This document shows positions 8,137 through 16,311 of a stretch of DNA of 64,000 nt, one piece after another (the first letter of the stretch is position 1; the number at the start of each line of letters is the position of its first letter). The stretch is from an uncultured Marinococcus sp. (GTDB lineage Bacteria > Bacillota > Bacilli > Bacillales > Marinococcaceae). Made by a program: the position numbers and the translations under genes. Where the stretch lies: positions 482,920 through 546,919 of the forward strand of contig NZ_CANLSU010000002.1 in assembly GCF_947493875.1 (NCBI RefSeq), given 5' to 3'. The notes under the pieces are model-generated. The model was not told the origin of the DNA, did not search any database, and saw only the letters and a program-made list of their open reading frames with translations.

Positions 8137-8976
8137 ATGCCGACAGAACAAAAGCTCGGGGCAACCGACCGGCAGTATAAAGAACCTCCAGAGGTGGTAC
8201 AGGCGTTTGGAGAAAACGGACGTAACCACTTAAGTAAGGAATTCAGAGCGCAGTTTCTGCTGGCGATACTGGCAGGGTCTTTTATGACCTTCGGAGCGGT
8301 TTTTTCAATTCTTCTTGCAACAGGCGTAGAAGCGAAAGGGCTATACTATCTGCTGTCAGGACTTGGTTTTACGGCAGCCTATGTAATGGTATTTCTATCC
8401 GGTGCTGTATTGTTTACAGAGATTAATATTCTGCTTCCGAGTTATTTATTTCGAAAGCCGAGTGTTTATCTTATGCCTATTGCAAGGTTCTGGCTTGCTA
8501 CTTATATCGGCAATATTGTCGGGGCATTATTTGTTGCCGCAGTCATCCAGCTTTCCGGGTCCTTGACGCCGGAATTTTACGGAGAACTGCAGGTGTATTT
8601 ATCGGATAAAATGAAATTTAAAGAATCTGGCGGCATCGGCTGGTTCCAGGTCGTTTTGTCCGGTATTCTGGCTAACTGGTTAATCGGCATGGCATCGTTT
8701 CTCACGACAGCCGCAAGAGATGTTACAGGAAAGGTAGTGGCGACTGCGCTTCCGGTCATTCTATTTGTGGCGGGTAATTTCCAGCACAGCGCGGCGAACA
8801 TGGGCTACTTCAGCATGGGGGTATTTGCAGAAACTGAGCATGCCTGGTATGAATACCTGTTGTTTAATTTAATCCCTGCAAGTATTGGGAATTTAATCGG
8901 TGGTGCCCTTCTTGTTTCTCTGCTGTTCTTGTTTGCCTACAGGGAAGAACTTCGTGATAGCGACGGTATTGAATAG
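8137..8976 (+). CDS. Formate/nitrite transporter (FNT) family channel
   Basis: Integral membrane protein of 279 residues with about six hydrophobic spans after a hydrophilic N-terminus of 45 residues. The pattern NWLIGMASFLTTAARDVTGK followed by a Pro-containing span and AGNFQHSAANMGYFSMGV matches the FNT signature, in which the central His of the last motif controls the pore. FNT proteins pass formate, nitrite, hydrosulfide or lactate. The neighbours do not decide the substrate. AGAAGGAGAG precedes the ATG. It converges on brnQ and shares a terminator with it. Confidence 0.88.
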   Translation: MPTEQKLGATDRQYKEPPEVVQAFGENGRNHLSKEFRAQFLLAILAGSFMTFGAVFSILLATGVEAKGLYYLLSGLGFTAAYVMVFLSGAVLFTEINILLPSYLFRKPSVYLMPIARFWLATYIGNIVGALFVAAVIQLSGSLTPEFYGELQVYLSDKMKFKESGGIGWFQVVLSGILANWLIGMASFLTTAARDVTGKVVATALPVILFVAGNFQHSAANMGYFSMGVFAETEHAWYEYLLFNLIPASIGNLIGGALLVSLLFLFAYREELRDSDGIE

Positions 8977-9009
8977 AAAAAACTGCTCCTGAAAAAGGGG
9001 CAGTTTTTT
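8977..9009. terminator. Shared bidirectional terminator, FNT gene and brnQ
   Basis: An A-rich flank plus CTGCTCC pairs with GGGGCAG plus T6. Both strands end in a T-run, so it can stop transcription from both sides. Confidence 0.85.
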
Positions 9010-9017
9010 ATGGGATA

Positions 9018-10343
9018 TTATTTTTCATGAAAGGAAGTCTTTTGCGTGGAGTGGGAAGGCATCAGCCTGTCGAGAAGATATCCGGCGGCAGCTCCGATAA
9101 ACGCAGGCACCACCCAGCCGAGTCCCTGCTCAAAAAACGGCGAGGTCTGAAGAATACTTGTGACAGCCGGGACAAAGACTCCTATACTTGAAAGCCCTTC
9201 GTAAAGCGCAAAGATTCCTGTAAAGATAATTGACAGCTGATACATTAGTGAACCTTCACCAATAACAGGGCGCAGAAGTGAAAGTACGATGAGCACAATA
9301 GCAAGCGGATAAATAAATACGAGTAAAGGAACTGCGATGCTTAAAATTAAAGACAATCCTAAATTAGTAACCAGCATTCCGATAAATGTAAAAAGAACGA
9401 CAAACGATTTATAGGCAATGCGGGGCATTATGCTGTGAAAAAATTCAGAGCATGCCGTTATCAGGCCGACGCTGGTGGTCAGGCAGGCAAGCAGAACGAT
9501 CACACCAAAAAAGAAGCTGCCGGATGGTCCGAAAAGCATGGCTGCGGCAGGTTCAAGAATGCCGGCCCCGTCAGTAATCCCTTCCTGCTGTGACATCCGG
9601 GCACCGATCCATCCAAGCGAAACATAGACTATAGAAAGGCCGATCCCAGCTACTGCAGTAGCTGCTGCAGCGCCGGACATCAGTTCACGTTTAGAAGACG
9701 CCCCGTGGGTGCGCAGACTGTTAACAATCACCATTCCGAAGGCAAGGGCACCGAGAGCATCCATCGTCAGATACCCTTCTAGAAATCCTCCAATAAAAGG
9801 AGAATTATTATAAGGGGCTTCAGCTGAAGAAGAATTTGTATCGAAAATAAAAAATGCCCGTACAAATAGAGCGGCTAAAGTAACGAATAGAATAGGCGTC
9901 AGCCATTGGCCCAGGCGATCTACTATTTTTTCAGGATTTAAGCTCAGCCAGAGAGCAACTGTGAAAAAGATTAAGGAGAAAAGTAAAAGTGTCCACCAGG
10001 TCCCGATACCCGCTGCTGGCACAAAACCGATTTCATAGGCAACGTTAGCAGCCCTGGGAATTCCATATAAAGCTCCGATGGATAAATAAATCAGTACAGC
10101 AAACAACAGGCCGAACATGGGATGAACTTTGCTTCCCATGCTGATAAGTCCGTGCCGTGCCTGCACGACTGCCAAAATAGCAAGGATGGGGAGAAGTACT
10201 CCTGTAAATAGAAAACCAAGGATAGCAGAAGTGAAATTGTCACCTGCAGAATAACCAAGAAATGGCGGGAAGATTAAATTACCCGCTCCAAAAAATAACG
10301 AGAAAAGCATAAAACCGATAAAAAGAATACGCGACTTTTTCAT
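9018..10343 (-). CDS. brnQ: Branched-chain amino acid transporter BrnQ
   Basis: Sodium-coupled carrier for leucine, isoleucine and valine in the plasma membrane. The protein has 441 residues and about 12 spans, with the family start MKKSRILFIGFMLFSLFFGAGNLIFPP, of which GAGNLIFPP is the best-known motif. The frame is open 12 codons further upstream, but AGGAGG at 10351-10356 (minus strand) is placed for the ATG at 10343. The message appears to pass through a terminator-like hairpin in its leader (see 10385-10412), so expression is probably attenuated. BrnQ genes are often under CodY or T-box control; neither hallmark was found. Confidence 0.93.
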   Translation of the reverse strand: MKKSRILFIGFMLFSLFFGAGNLIFPPFLGYSAGDNFTSAILGFLFTGVLLPILAILAVVQARHGLISMGSKVHPMFGLLFAVLIYLSIGALYGIPRAANVAYEIGFVPAAGIGTWWTLLLFSLIFFTVALWLSLNPEKIVDRLGQWLTPILFVTLAALFVRAFFIFDTNSSSAEAPYNNSPFIGGFLEGYLTMDALGALAFGMVIVNSLRTHGASSKRELMSGAAAATAVAGIGLSIVYVSLGWIGARMSQQEGITDGAGILEPAAAMLFGPSGSFFFGVIVLLACLTTSVGLITACSEFFHSIMPRIAYKSFVVLFTFIGMLVTNLGLSLILSIAVPLLVFIYPLAIVLIVLSLLRPVIGEGSLMYQLSIIFTGIFALYEGLSSIGVFVPAVTSILQTSPFFEQGLGWVVPAFIGAAAGYLLDRLMPSHSTQKTSFHEK

Positions 10344-10384
10344 ACCAGCGCCTCCTGAGTGTAAGTAAGATCGCCACACAACGC

Positions 10385-10412
10385 AAAAAACCCGCTTCCA
10401 AAAGGAAACGAG
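10385..10412 (-). promoter_or_regulatory. Attenuator-like hairpin in the brnQ leader
   Basis: On the minus strand a 9-bp stem (CTCGTTTCC with GGAAGCGGG, one G-U and one mismatch) with a TTTT loop is followed by TTTTTT. It lies 42 bases before the brnQ ATG. No minus-strand gene lies upstream that it could end, so it belongs to brnQ's own leader. Another small hairpin, CTCAC-AAG-GTGAG, lies further 5' at 10457-10469. Confidence 0.65.
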
Positions 10413-10707
10413 TCAAATTCTTAAGAGAGTCCCTGAAATATCATGCTGCACTTGGCTCACCTTGTGAGAAAATGACTATATACGGTAAAGCATTATGTAA
10501 GATTAATAATCATTCTACAATGTAACGCGGATCTGACTGAAAGTAAACTGTAAACATGCATAAAAACAACAAAAATTGCTGAAAACGGATACGCAGAAAA
10601 ATTATAAAAAATTAGAAGGAAAATTAGGGATATTAATGATTTTAAGTGTATATCGTTTATAATAGGGTATATATGCATAGGTCCAATATCACTTGGAGGC
10701 GAGAGCT
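10413..10707. other. Divergent region between brnQ and a small gene
   Basis: AT-rich, with no supported gene. It should hold the brnQ promoter and the 5' part of its leader, and the promoter of the gene starting at 10708. A TATAAT is at 10657-10662 (plus strand), a likely -10 for the small gene. Confidence 0.4.
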
Positions 10708-10956
10708 ATGGGGAGAGGTATGAATTGGGTTAAAAACCACCAGTTTTGTTCTACAGTAGAAGAGCATGATGACATTGTTATTTTGGAAGTGCCTTATACA
10801 GCTAGCAATGAACAGTGGGAAGAAATACAGGAAATTATTAATGTTCTTCATGATCACGGGTATGTAGAGGGCCAGACCAAACGTATCGATCAGCTGCAAA
10901 TTGAACTTGTGGGTTTTAAAATCCCATGGAGCCAGCAAAGAACGAATTCCGGATAA
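10708..10956 (+). CDS. Small hypothetical acidic protein
   Basis: An 82-residue protein that I do not recognise. GGAGG at 10695-10699 places the start at ATG 10708 rather than the earlier in-frame codon. It is acidic and predicted soluble, with a helical stretch SNEQWEEIQEIINVLHDHGY and no Cys pair or membrane span. It stands alone between brnQ and a small membrane-peptide gene. Confidence 0.6.
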   Translation: MGRGMNWVKNHQFCSTVEEHDDIVILEVPYTASNEQWEEIQEIINVLHDHGYVEGQTKRIDQLQIELVGFKIPWSQQRTNSG

Positions 10957-11101
10957 ATTAAATAACAAAAATAACCATTTGATGAACAAAAGATTAAAGA
11001 AATTACGTTTAAGTTACAAGTGGATAATAAAACACAAAAATCGTATTTGGGTTGATATGATAGTATTTAATTAATTATTACGGGGAAAAGAGGTCTGCAA
11101 T

Positions 11102-11248
11102 TTGCGAAACCCAATTGTATTAATGATGGTAATGGGACTTTCTATGTTTTATATTATTGTGCCGTTTATGAATATTGAGCAAATGCCGACCGTGCTGACA
11201 GGCGTGCAGCAGATTATGAAATCTATTACCTCCATCAGTTTTTTATAA
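11102..11248 (+). CDS. Small membrane protein, 48 residues
   Basis: An unlisted short frame starting with TTG at 11102, with AAAGAGGT 8-9 bases upstream. The N-terminus has RNP and then one hydrophobic span (IVLMMVMGLSMFYIIVPFM). The C-terminal half is weakly amphipathic (MPTVLTGVQQIMKSIT). It ends at TAA 11246-11248. No family is recognised. Support is the ribosome site plus a clean membrane-protein composition in a gap otherwise free of genes. Confidence 0.5.
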   Translation: MRNPIVLMMVMGLSMFYIIVPFMNIEQMPTVLTGVQQIMKSITSISFL

Positions 11249-11421
11249 TATACGTGCCGTACAGGTCTCTCTGCTTATATGCAGGAGGCTTTTTTATTAT
11301 TTTTAAAATAAAGAAATGCACATTTAGGCAAGGTATCGAGAGGGGAGGGCCGGGGGAAATAAATAACGAAGCTTATATGCTGGATTATTTTGAAACTTAA
11401 ATTGACACCTGCTGAACAACG

Positions 11422-11454
11422 AAAAGCAGCCCCCCTCCCGGGAGCTGCTTTTTT
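11422..11454 (-). terminator. Terminator of the EamA gene
   Basis: A 9-bp outer stem AAAAGCAGC/GCTGCTTTT with a GC-rich centre. It overlaps the stop codon region of the gene on the minus strand and has A and T runs on both sides. Confidence 0.8.
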
Positions 11455-12322
11455 AGGCAGACTGGCGTACGCTGAACGCAGTAATGGAAACCAAAATAAT
11501 AACGATGCCCAATGCCTGAATGATTGCCAGGCTGTCTCCAAGCAGAACTACTCCAAACAAAGAAGCAGTGACCGGTTCTGCCATGGCAACCATTGAAGCA
11601 GTAACCGGGGTCGTCAGCCTTATGCCGATAACATACAGTACAAAGGAAATGCCTGCACCAACGAGCCCGAGTAGCAGGAACCACCCAATGTCACTGGAGG
11701 TCAAAACAGATAATGCTTCCTGTTGGTCGACAAACATCAAAAGAATTACACAAAAAACAAAAAAAGCGATCGTTAAAGAGGTTTCGGGCCTGCCGACTGC
11801 AGAGGCGTATTTAAATCCGAAAATAAACAACGCATACGAAAGACCGGCCCCAAGGCCGGCAGCGGCGCCTGCAAGTGTAACCGAAGAACCGCCCGTGTCA
11901 TAAGCACCTGTCAGGAGGAAAATTCCTACAAGCACTACTGCAATACATCCCCACTTGAAAAAAGTAGAGGATTCCTGCTTTAGAAAAAAAGAAATCAAAA
12001 ATACAAATATAGGTGCGGTATACATTAGCGTGGCAGCGATGGCTACGCTTGAGGCCTCAATACTGAGGAAGTAAAAGGTGAAATTGCCGGCGACGCCCGC
12101 CCCGGCGAGAGCAGCCCATATAAATAATCGGGTGGAGGGGGATCCGGTCTTTCGAATCCGTAAAAGGAACCATATAAAAATACAGACAAAACCAACGGCT
12201 CCCCGGTAAAAGGAAATGACTAACGGATCCCAGCCCTTATGTAAAAGTATATCTGCCAATCCACCTGAAATACCCCATAGTATCGCGGCCAGTACTACTA
12301 AAATCGTGCCTGAAAATTTCAT
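11453..12322 (-). CDS. EamA-family (DMT) metabolite exporter
   Basis: Integral membrane protein of 289 residues with ten hydrophobic spans in two repeated EamA halves (around 5-135 and 150-285), typical of the RhaT/YdcZ/RarD drug-metabolite transporters. The second half holds the family's conserved start of the last four spans (LRTTPVTASMVAMAEPVTASLFGVVLL in pattern, around residue 235). These proteins export amino acids, nucleosides or other metabolites; no substrate can be assigned. GGAGG lies 7 bases before the ATG. It is followed by its own terminator. Confidence 0.88.
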   Translation of the reverse strand: MKFSGTILVVLAAILWGISGGLADILLHKGWDPLVISFYRGAVGFVCIFIWFLLRIRKTGSPSTRLFIWAALAGAGVAGNFTFYFLSIEASSVAIAATLMYTAPIFVFLISFFLKQESSTFFKWGCIAVVLVGIFLLTGAYDTGGSSVTLAGAAAGLGAGLSYALFIFGFKYASAVGRPETSLTIAFFVFCVILLMFVDQQEALSVLTSSDIGWFLLLGLVGAGISFVLYVIGIRLTTPVTASMVAMAEPVTASLFGVVLLGDSLAIIQALGIVIILVSITAFSVRQSA

Positions 12323-12403
12323 GGTCAGCCTCCGCGATAGTATGAATATAACTGTTTACCCTTTAAAAAATGGTTTCAAACGAATTTTGCAGCGCAGGTC
12401 AGG

Positions 12404-13396
12404 TTAAAGCATAACTTCGATAAGAAAGTAGCCGAAAAAAGATAATAAAAGCGAGCCGCAAACTGTCACGATAAACATCTTTAAACTAATTGTTTTAAAA
12501 GAAGCGGCTGGCATCTGCATTCCAAAACCAGCCATGGCCATGCCGAGAAAAACATATGAAGCGGAGATCATAAAAGCAGCTGCGGAGTCGCTGAGCAGAT
12601 TAAAGGTATTGGCCAGACTCACTGCTAAAAATCCGAAAATAAACCATGGAACCGGAATTGTATGAGAGGCCCGCTTTTCTTTACGGCTTTGAAGCGTGGC
12701 AACTATAAGTGCTACCGGAATGAGAAGTGCAACCCTTGTTAATTTAATGATCAGGGCGTGGTCTTCCGAAACTGTACCACCGGCTTCAGATGCTGCTACA
12801 GCGTGGGCTACTTCATGGAGAGTTCCTCCTGATAAAATGCCATATTCATACGCATTCATCCCCAGAAACGGAAACAGAAACGTATAGGAAACGGAAAAAA
12901 CAGTACCAACCACTGCGATAATCGCGATGCTCGCAGTGGTTGTTTTATGCTCTGCCTTTACAATCGGAGCGATGGCTGCGATTGCTGAAGCTCCGCAGAT
13001 AGCTGTACCGCAGGCCGTTAACAGACTGAGCGTTTTATCTATCCTTAAAGCTCTGGCAGCAAGGTAAATGAAAAAAAGCGCAATCAGTAACCCGGAAGCA
13101 GCGATAAAAAAAGCGTTAAATCCGGATTCGTAAATATCTCCTAAATGCAGTCGGGCCCCGAGGAAAATAATGCCGAGCCTAAGCAGGTGCCTGCTTGAAA
13201 AAGTGATTCCCGGAAGCGCACGGTTGGGAACTCCAGCGGTGAAGCGCCAGCATACGCCTAAAAGTATTGCAGTAACCAGCGCGCCCATCGCTGAGAATGG
13301 AGCAACCTCTGCGAGTGCGCTGCTGAGCACAGCAGCAATAAACGTAAAGATAAGTCCGGACATTAGCATGGGAATGAAAGAAGCAAATCGTTTCAT
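12404..13396 (-). CDS. YeiH/YadS-family putative sulfate/sulfite-type exporter
   Basis: Membrane protein of 330 residues with about ten spans, of the conserved hypothetical family 698 (YeiH). The Gly-rich stretches GTAICGASAIAAIAPIVKA and GGTLHEVAHAVAA are characteristic. In several bacteria the family neighbours a LysR regulator, as here, and is linked to sulfur or osmotic stress; transport of taurine-derived sulfite or sulfate is suggested but not proven. AGGAG lies 10 bases before the ATG. The 108-base gap to the LysR gene on the other strand is the expected operator region. Confidence 0.85.
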   Translation of the reverse strand: MKRFASFIPMLMSGLIFTFIAAVLSSALAEVAPFSAMGALVTAILLGVCWRFTAGVPNRALPGITFSSRHLLRLGIIFLGARLHLGDIYESGFNAFFIAASGLLIALFFIYLAARALRIDKTLSLLTACGTAICGASAIAAIAPIVKAEHKTTTASIAIIAVVGTVFSVSYTFLFPFLGMNAYEYGILSGGTLHEVAHAVAASEAGGTVSEDHALIIKLTRVALLIPVALIVATLQSRKEKRASHTIPVPWFIFGFLAVSLANTFNLLSDSAAAFMISASYVFLGMAMAGFGMQMPAASFKTISLKMFIVTVCGSLLLSFFGYFLIEVML

Positions 13397-13504
13397 TAGT
13401 CTTCAACTCCTAATCATTAACGCTATTGTACTCCCGCTCTTTTTATTATAAAAACAAATATATATAATGAAATTAATTAATATTTTTAATAAATAGGAGG
13501 AAAT

Positions 13505-14377
13505 ATGCATATTGACGAATTAAAAACCTTTTTGACTGTGGTGGAGGAAAAAAATTTCACAAAAGCCTCGGAGGTGCTCTCCCTCTCCCAGCCGACTGTA
13601 AGCGTGCATATAAAAAATCTTGAAAGGGAATTTCTTGCCCCGCTTTTTCAGCGGACAACAAAGTCATTGATGCTTACAAGGGAAGGTGAGGTATTTTTGG
13701 ATCATGCCCGTCAGTTGATGGGCACCTACGCCCATATGAAGGAAGCTATATATATGATGCATGAAGAAGTGAGTGGAACCATTCATATCGGGGCCAGCTT
13801 TACGATTGGGGAATACGTTCTCCCAAAAGTAATGGCCAGAATGCAGGAGGAGTATGAGGGAATTCAGTTTGAAGTGACGATCGCCAATACTGAGGAAATC
13901 ATTCAGCTGGTCCGGACGCTGAAGGTCGATATTGGTCTGGTGGAAGGGCACAGCGGGGCTGCTGATATTACGCTGACACCATTTCAGACGGACCGTCTGG
14001 CGGTAGTTAAGAGTACATCCAGCTCTTTTTCACCTGTAACCCGGGAGGAGCTGCAGGATCTGAAGTGGGTGGTGCGCGAAAAGGGATCCGGAACCAGGGA
14101 ATCGTTTGATTATGTGATGAACGCAAACGGGATCCGCATGCGTTCACTTCTGATGATCAGCAGCACGCAGGGGGTTAAAGAAGCCGTTAAAAGCGGCCTT
14201 GGATTATCCTTGTTATCAGAAGCAGCGATTGAAGAAGAACAAAAACACAACACGCTGGAGCTTTTATCCATTGAAGGCATCGATGCAAAAAGATTTTTTT
14301 CATATGTACTTCCAAAAAGAGCAGAGCGGACAAAAAATATTCAGTTTATGATCCGGTGCCTGACAGAGAATCGCTGA
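13505..14377 (+). CDS. LysR-type regulator, CysL/YeiE-like
   Basis: A 290-residue transcription regulator with an N-terminal winged helix-turn-helix (residues 1-60, FTKASEVLSLSQPTVSVHIKNLE) and a periplasmic-binding-like effector domain (about 90-290). It is divergent from the YeiH-family gene, the classical LysR layout, and probably activates that gene in response to a small ligand. AGGAGG sits 5 bases before the ATG. The similarity to B. subtilis CysL (YwfK) and E. coli YeiE is a family-level call. Confidence 0.9.
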   Translation: MHIDELKTFLTVVEEKNFTKASEVLSLSQPTVSVHIKNLEREFLAPLFQRTTKSLMLTREGEVFLDHARQLMGTYAHMKEAIYMMHEEVSGTIHIGASFTIGEYVLPKVMARMQEEYEGIQFEVTIANTEEIIQLVRTLKVDIGLVEGHSGAADITLTPFQTDRLAVVKSTSSSFSPVTREELQDLKWVVREKGSGTRESFDYVMNANGIRMRSLLMISSTQGVKEAVKSGLGLSLLSEAAIEEEQKHNTLELLSIEGIDAKRFFSYVLPKRAERTKNIQFMIRCLTENR

Positions 14378-14459
14378 CGTCCGCCGGCTTCCTTTTCTAT
14401 AGTTTTCTACAAAAACTAATTTGTTGTATACTAATACCGCAATCTTAAGGGAATCACCG

Positions 14460-14546
14460 ATGATGGATTTATATTCACTGCTGTATAAAGCATTCTGTTC
14501 AACGCCGGAAACGGAAGCTTACTATACTGAAATGAGGAATGGGTAA
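14460..14546 (+). CDS. 28-codon upstream reading frame coupled to the fusB-like gene
   Basis: A short frame, ATG 14460 to TAA 14544-14546, with TAAGGGA as ribosome site. Its stop codon abuts the ATG of the next gene (TAAATG). The product (MMDLYSLLYKAFCS, ending TEMRNG) has no recognised family. The arrangement fits translational coupling or a leader peptide that controls the EF-G-binding protein. Confidence 0.45.
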   Translation: MMDLYSLLYKAFCSTPETEAYYTEMRNG

Positions 14547-15191
14547 ATGATTCAAATTGAGCCATTTTTGCGCAATGATCAGTTTAATTTTATTAAAGAG
14601 CATGTATGGAAATTCGCCCATGCACACGCTACAGTAAAAGACGCCGACGTAATCAGTGCATTAAAACACAGCGCCTTTGATCAAATTATCAACAGCTTTC
14701 ATTCGATGAACGACGAGCAGGAAAAACTGTTAGAAAAGGTTCTGTATGTAGAGGACAGCACTCAGGCAGAGCAGATTCTCGGTGAGTTGAAAATGTATGT
14801 TGTTTCGTTCCCGGCTGTCACCGCAGATCGGATTAAAAAGCTGTTTCCAAAAGCAAAAAAGCTGACCATGCCGTCATTGGAGGAAGTGGACCTGAAAAAT
14901 ATATCCTATCTGGGCTGGAACGACATCCGGGCAGAACGAAAATATATTATTACTACAGACCAAAGGAGATTGACGGGCGTGTTTGGAACATTTCGGAATA
15001 CACCCGGAAAAGGGATCTGTACGATCTGCAGCAAACAGGAGGAGACAGGACTTTTTATGGCAGTAGTAAAGGCTGGAAAAGAAACGTATACGAGCCGTGG
15101 TAACTATATCTGCCAGGACAGTGGCAGGTGCAACGAAAATATTACGGATCTCCAGCAGCTTGAAACGTTCATGTACCATTTGAAAAAGTGA
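14547..15191 (+). CDS. FusB/FusC-family EF-G-binding protein
   Basis: A cytoplasmic protein of 214 residues. It has the helical N-terminal half and the C-terminal treble-clef zinc domain of FusB: TPGKGICTICSKQEE and, later, YICQDSGRCN give four Cys in the right spacing, with IRAERKYIITTDQ matching the conserved NRKYII segment. In staphylococci FusB-type proteins free elongation factor G from ribosomes stalled by fusidic acid; in Bacillaceae chromosomal homologues have the same fold and may serve in translation stress. Resistance cannot be assumed. It follows the 28-codon frame directly and ends at a strong terminator. Confidence 0.88.
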   Translation: MIQIEPFLRNDQFNFIKEHVWKFAHAHATVKDADVISALKHSAFDQIINSFHSMNDEQEKLLEKVLYVEDSTQAEQILGELKMYVVSFPAVTADRIKKLFPKAKKLTMPSLEEVDLKNISYLGWNDIRAERKYIITTDQRRLTGVFGTFRNTPGKGICTICSKQEETGLFMAVVKAGKETYTSRGNYICQDSGRCNENITDLQQLETFMYHLKK

Positions 15192-15198
15192 ATACTAT

Positions 15199-15233
15199 AA
15201 AAGCCGGGGGAAGAAATGTTTCCCCGGCTTTTA
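15199..15233. terminator. Shared terminator, fusB-like gene and PlcR-like gene
   Basis: AAAGCCGGGGGAA pairs with TTTCCCCGGCTTT around a short loop, with A and T runs on the two sides, so it can serve both converging genes. Confidence 0.9.
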
Positions 15234-15237
15234 TATA

Positions 15238-16137
15238 TTATTGCAGTGTATGCAGGTGAATGGTCCCGTCTCGTTTATAATCGTCGATTTCCTGGCGGAT
15301 GTGGTCTGCGAGGCCGATTTGCTTCATCGTATCAAACATGGAACATGCCTGACTCCAGTCCTGAAGCGCGGATTGATCAAATCCCAGCACAAGAAGGTTT
15401 TGTCCCCGCTGATAAAGCAGCTCCCCTAAAACGTAGCTGTTCTGCAGATCAATGCAGCGGTTGATTCCCTTTGAACACCAGTCGATGGATTGCTGGTAAG
15501 CACCCTGATAGGTCAGCGCTTTAGTCAAGGTATATGTCAGCTTTAATTCAATGTATTTATTCTCCGGGTGCACCAGGCTCTGATGGTCCTGCAGCGCTTT
15601 CCGGCATATATCTGCAGCTTTTTTGTATTCGTGTTCAAGGTTGTAAATAATCGCCATGGCGTTTATGATTTCACCTTTACGTTCCGTATAAATTCCTTTG
15701 TGGTATGCATCGAGGGCAGAGGAAGCCAGTTCGAGAGCCTGTTTTGGATCATTATCCAGTTCGTAGGCGCAAATAGCTTTATGCCAGAGCATGTACTGCT
15801 CGTAATAGCCGATTTTGAAAATAGGGTTGTCTTCCTCCCTGGAAAGCAGCTCCCGCATCGAAACGTAATCATGCTCGAACCGGCACGTTTCAAGCATACT
15901 GAATACAGAGCGAACGTAGTCGCTGCGGTCTGTTAACGCTTCTTCAAAAAAGTAATACATGCTGGCTCCGAGCCGTTCAGCAATATAAAACATGGTGCTT
16001 GAATACGGAACGATAGTCCCCTTCTCGATTTTACTGATCTGCGCCTGGGTACAAATATCTTTAGCAAGCTCCTTTTGTGTGTAGCCCCGGTATTTACGCA
16101 GCTCCTGTATTTTATTTCCCACCCGTGAAAAATCCAT
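15238..16137 (-). CDS. PlcR-like TPR transcription regulator (RNPP type)
   Basis: A 299-residue protein with an N-terminal HTH_3 domain (residues 1-65: GNKIQELRKYRGYTQKELAK, then QISKIEKGTIVPYSSTMFYI) followed by about five tetratricopeptide-type helical repeats to the C-terminus. Size (PlcR is 285) and order are those of the RNPP family of peptide-controlled regulators. The frame extends to a TTG at 16164, but GGGAGAG lies before the ATG at 16137, and the HTH begins right after. It faces away from a 41-codon peptide gene whose C-terminus resembles the PapR pheromone. I infer that the secreted, re-imported peptide binds the TPR domain and switches DNA binding. Confidence 0.8.
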   Translation of the reverse strand: MDFSRVGNKIQELRKYRGYTQKELAKDICTQAQISKIEKGTIVPYSSTMFYIAERLGASMYYFFEEALTDRSDYVRSVFSMLETCRFEHDYVSMRELLSREEDNPIFKIGYYEQYMLWHKAICAYELDNDPKQALELASSALDAYHKGIYTERKGEIINAMAIIYNLEHEYKKAADICRKALQDHQSLVHPENKYIELKLTYTLTKALTYQGAYQQSIDWCSKGINRCIDLQNSYVLGELLYQRGQNLLVLGFDQSALQDWSQACSMFDTMKQIGLADHIRQEIDDYKRDGTIHLHTLQ

Positions 16138-16268
16138 CAATATAGTTCTCTCCCTATCTCTCAAATATTCCTATAATTATTTTACGGGAAGAAATCCGTA
16201 GAAAAAAGAGGAAAGTCTTAGGTAAATGATCGATTTTGGAGCCAGAAGCGGAAAACGCTCTTTTTATA

Positions 16269-16290
16269 GTTCGAATATACTAAAACGAAC
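16269..16290. promoter_or_regulatory. Inverted repeat between regulator and pheromone genes
   Basis: GTTCG (16269-16273) and CGAAC (16286-16290) are perfect complements 12 bases apart. The flanks TATA and ATATA extend the symmetry imperfectly. The repeat covers a -10-like TATACT (16276-16281) that could drive the peptide gene. It is not the B. cereus PlcR box (TATGNAN4TNCATA), so it would be a different operator. Confidence 0.5.
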
Positions 16291-16311
16291 ATATAATAAA
16301 GAGGTGAAGAA

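Noticed and set aside
16141..16311. Canonical PlcR box in the signalling region
   Set aside because: No TATGNAN4TNCATA match was found; a different inverted repeat is present.
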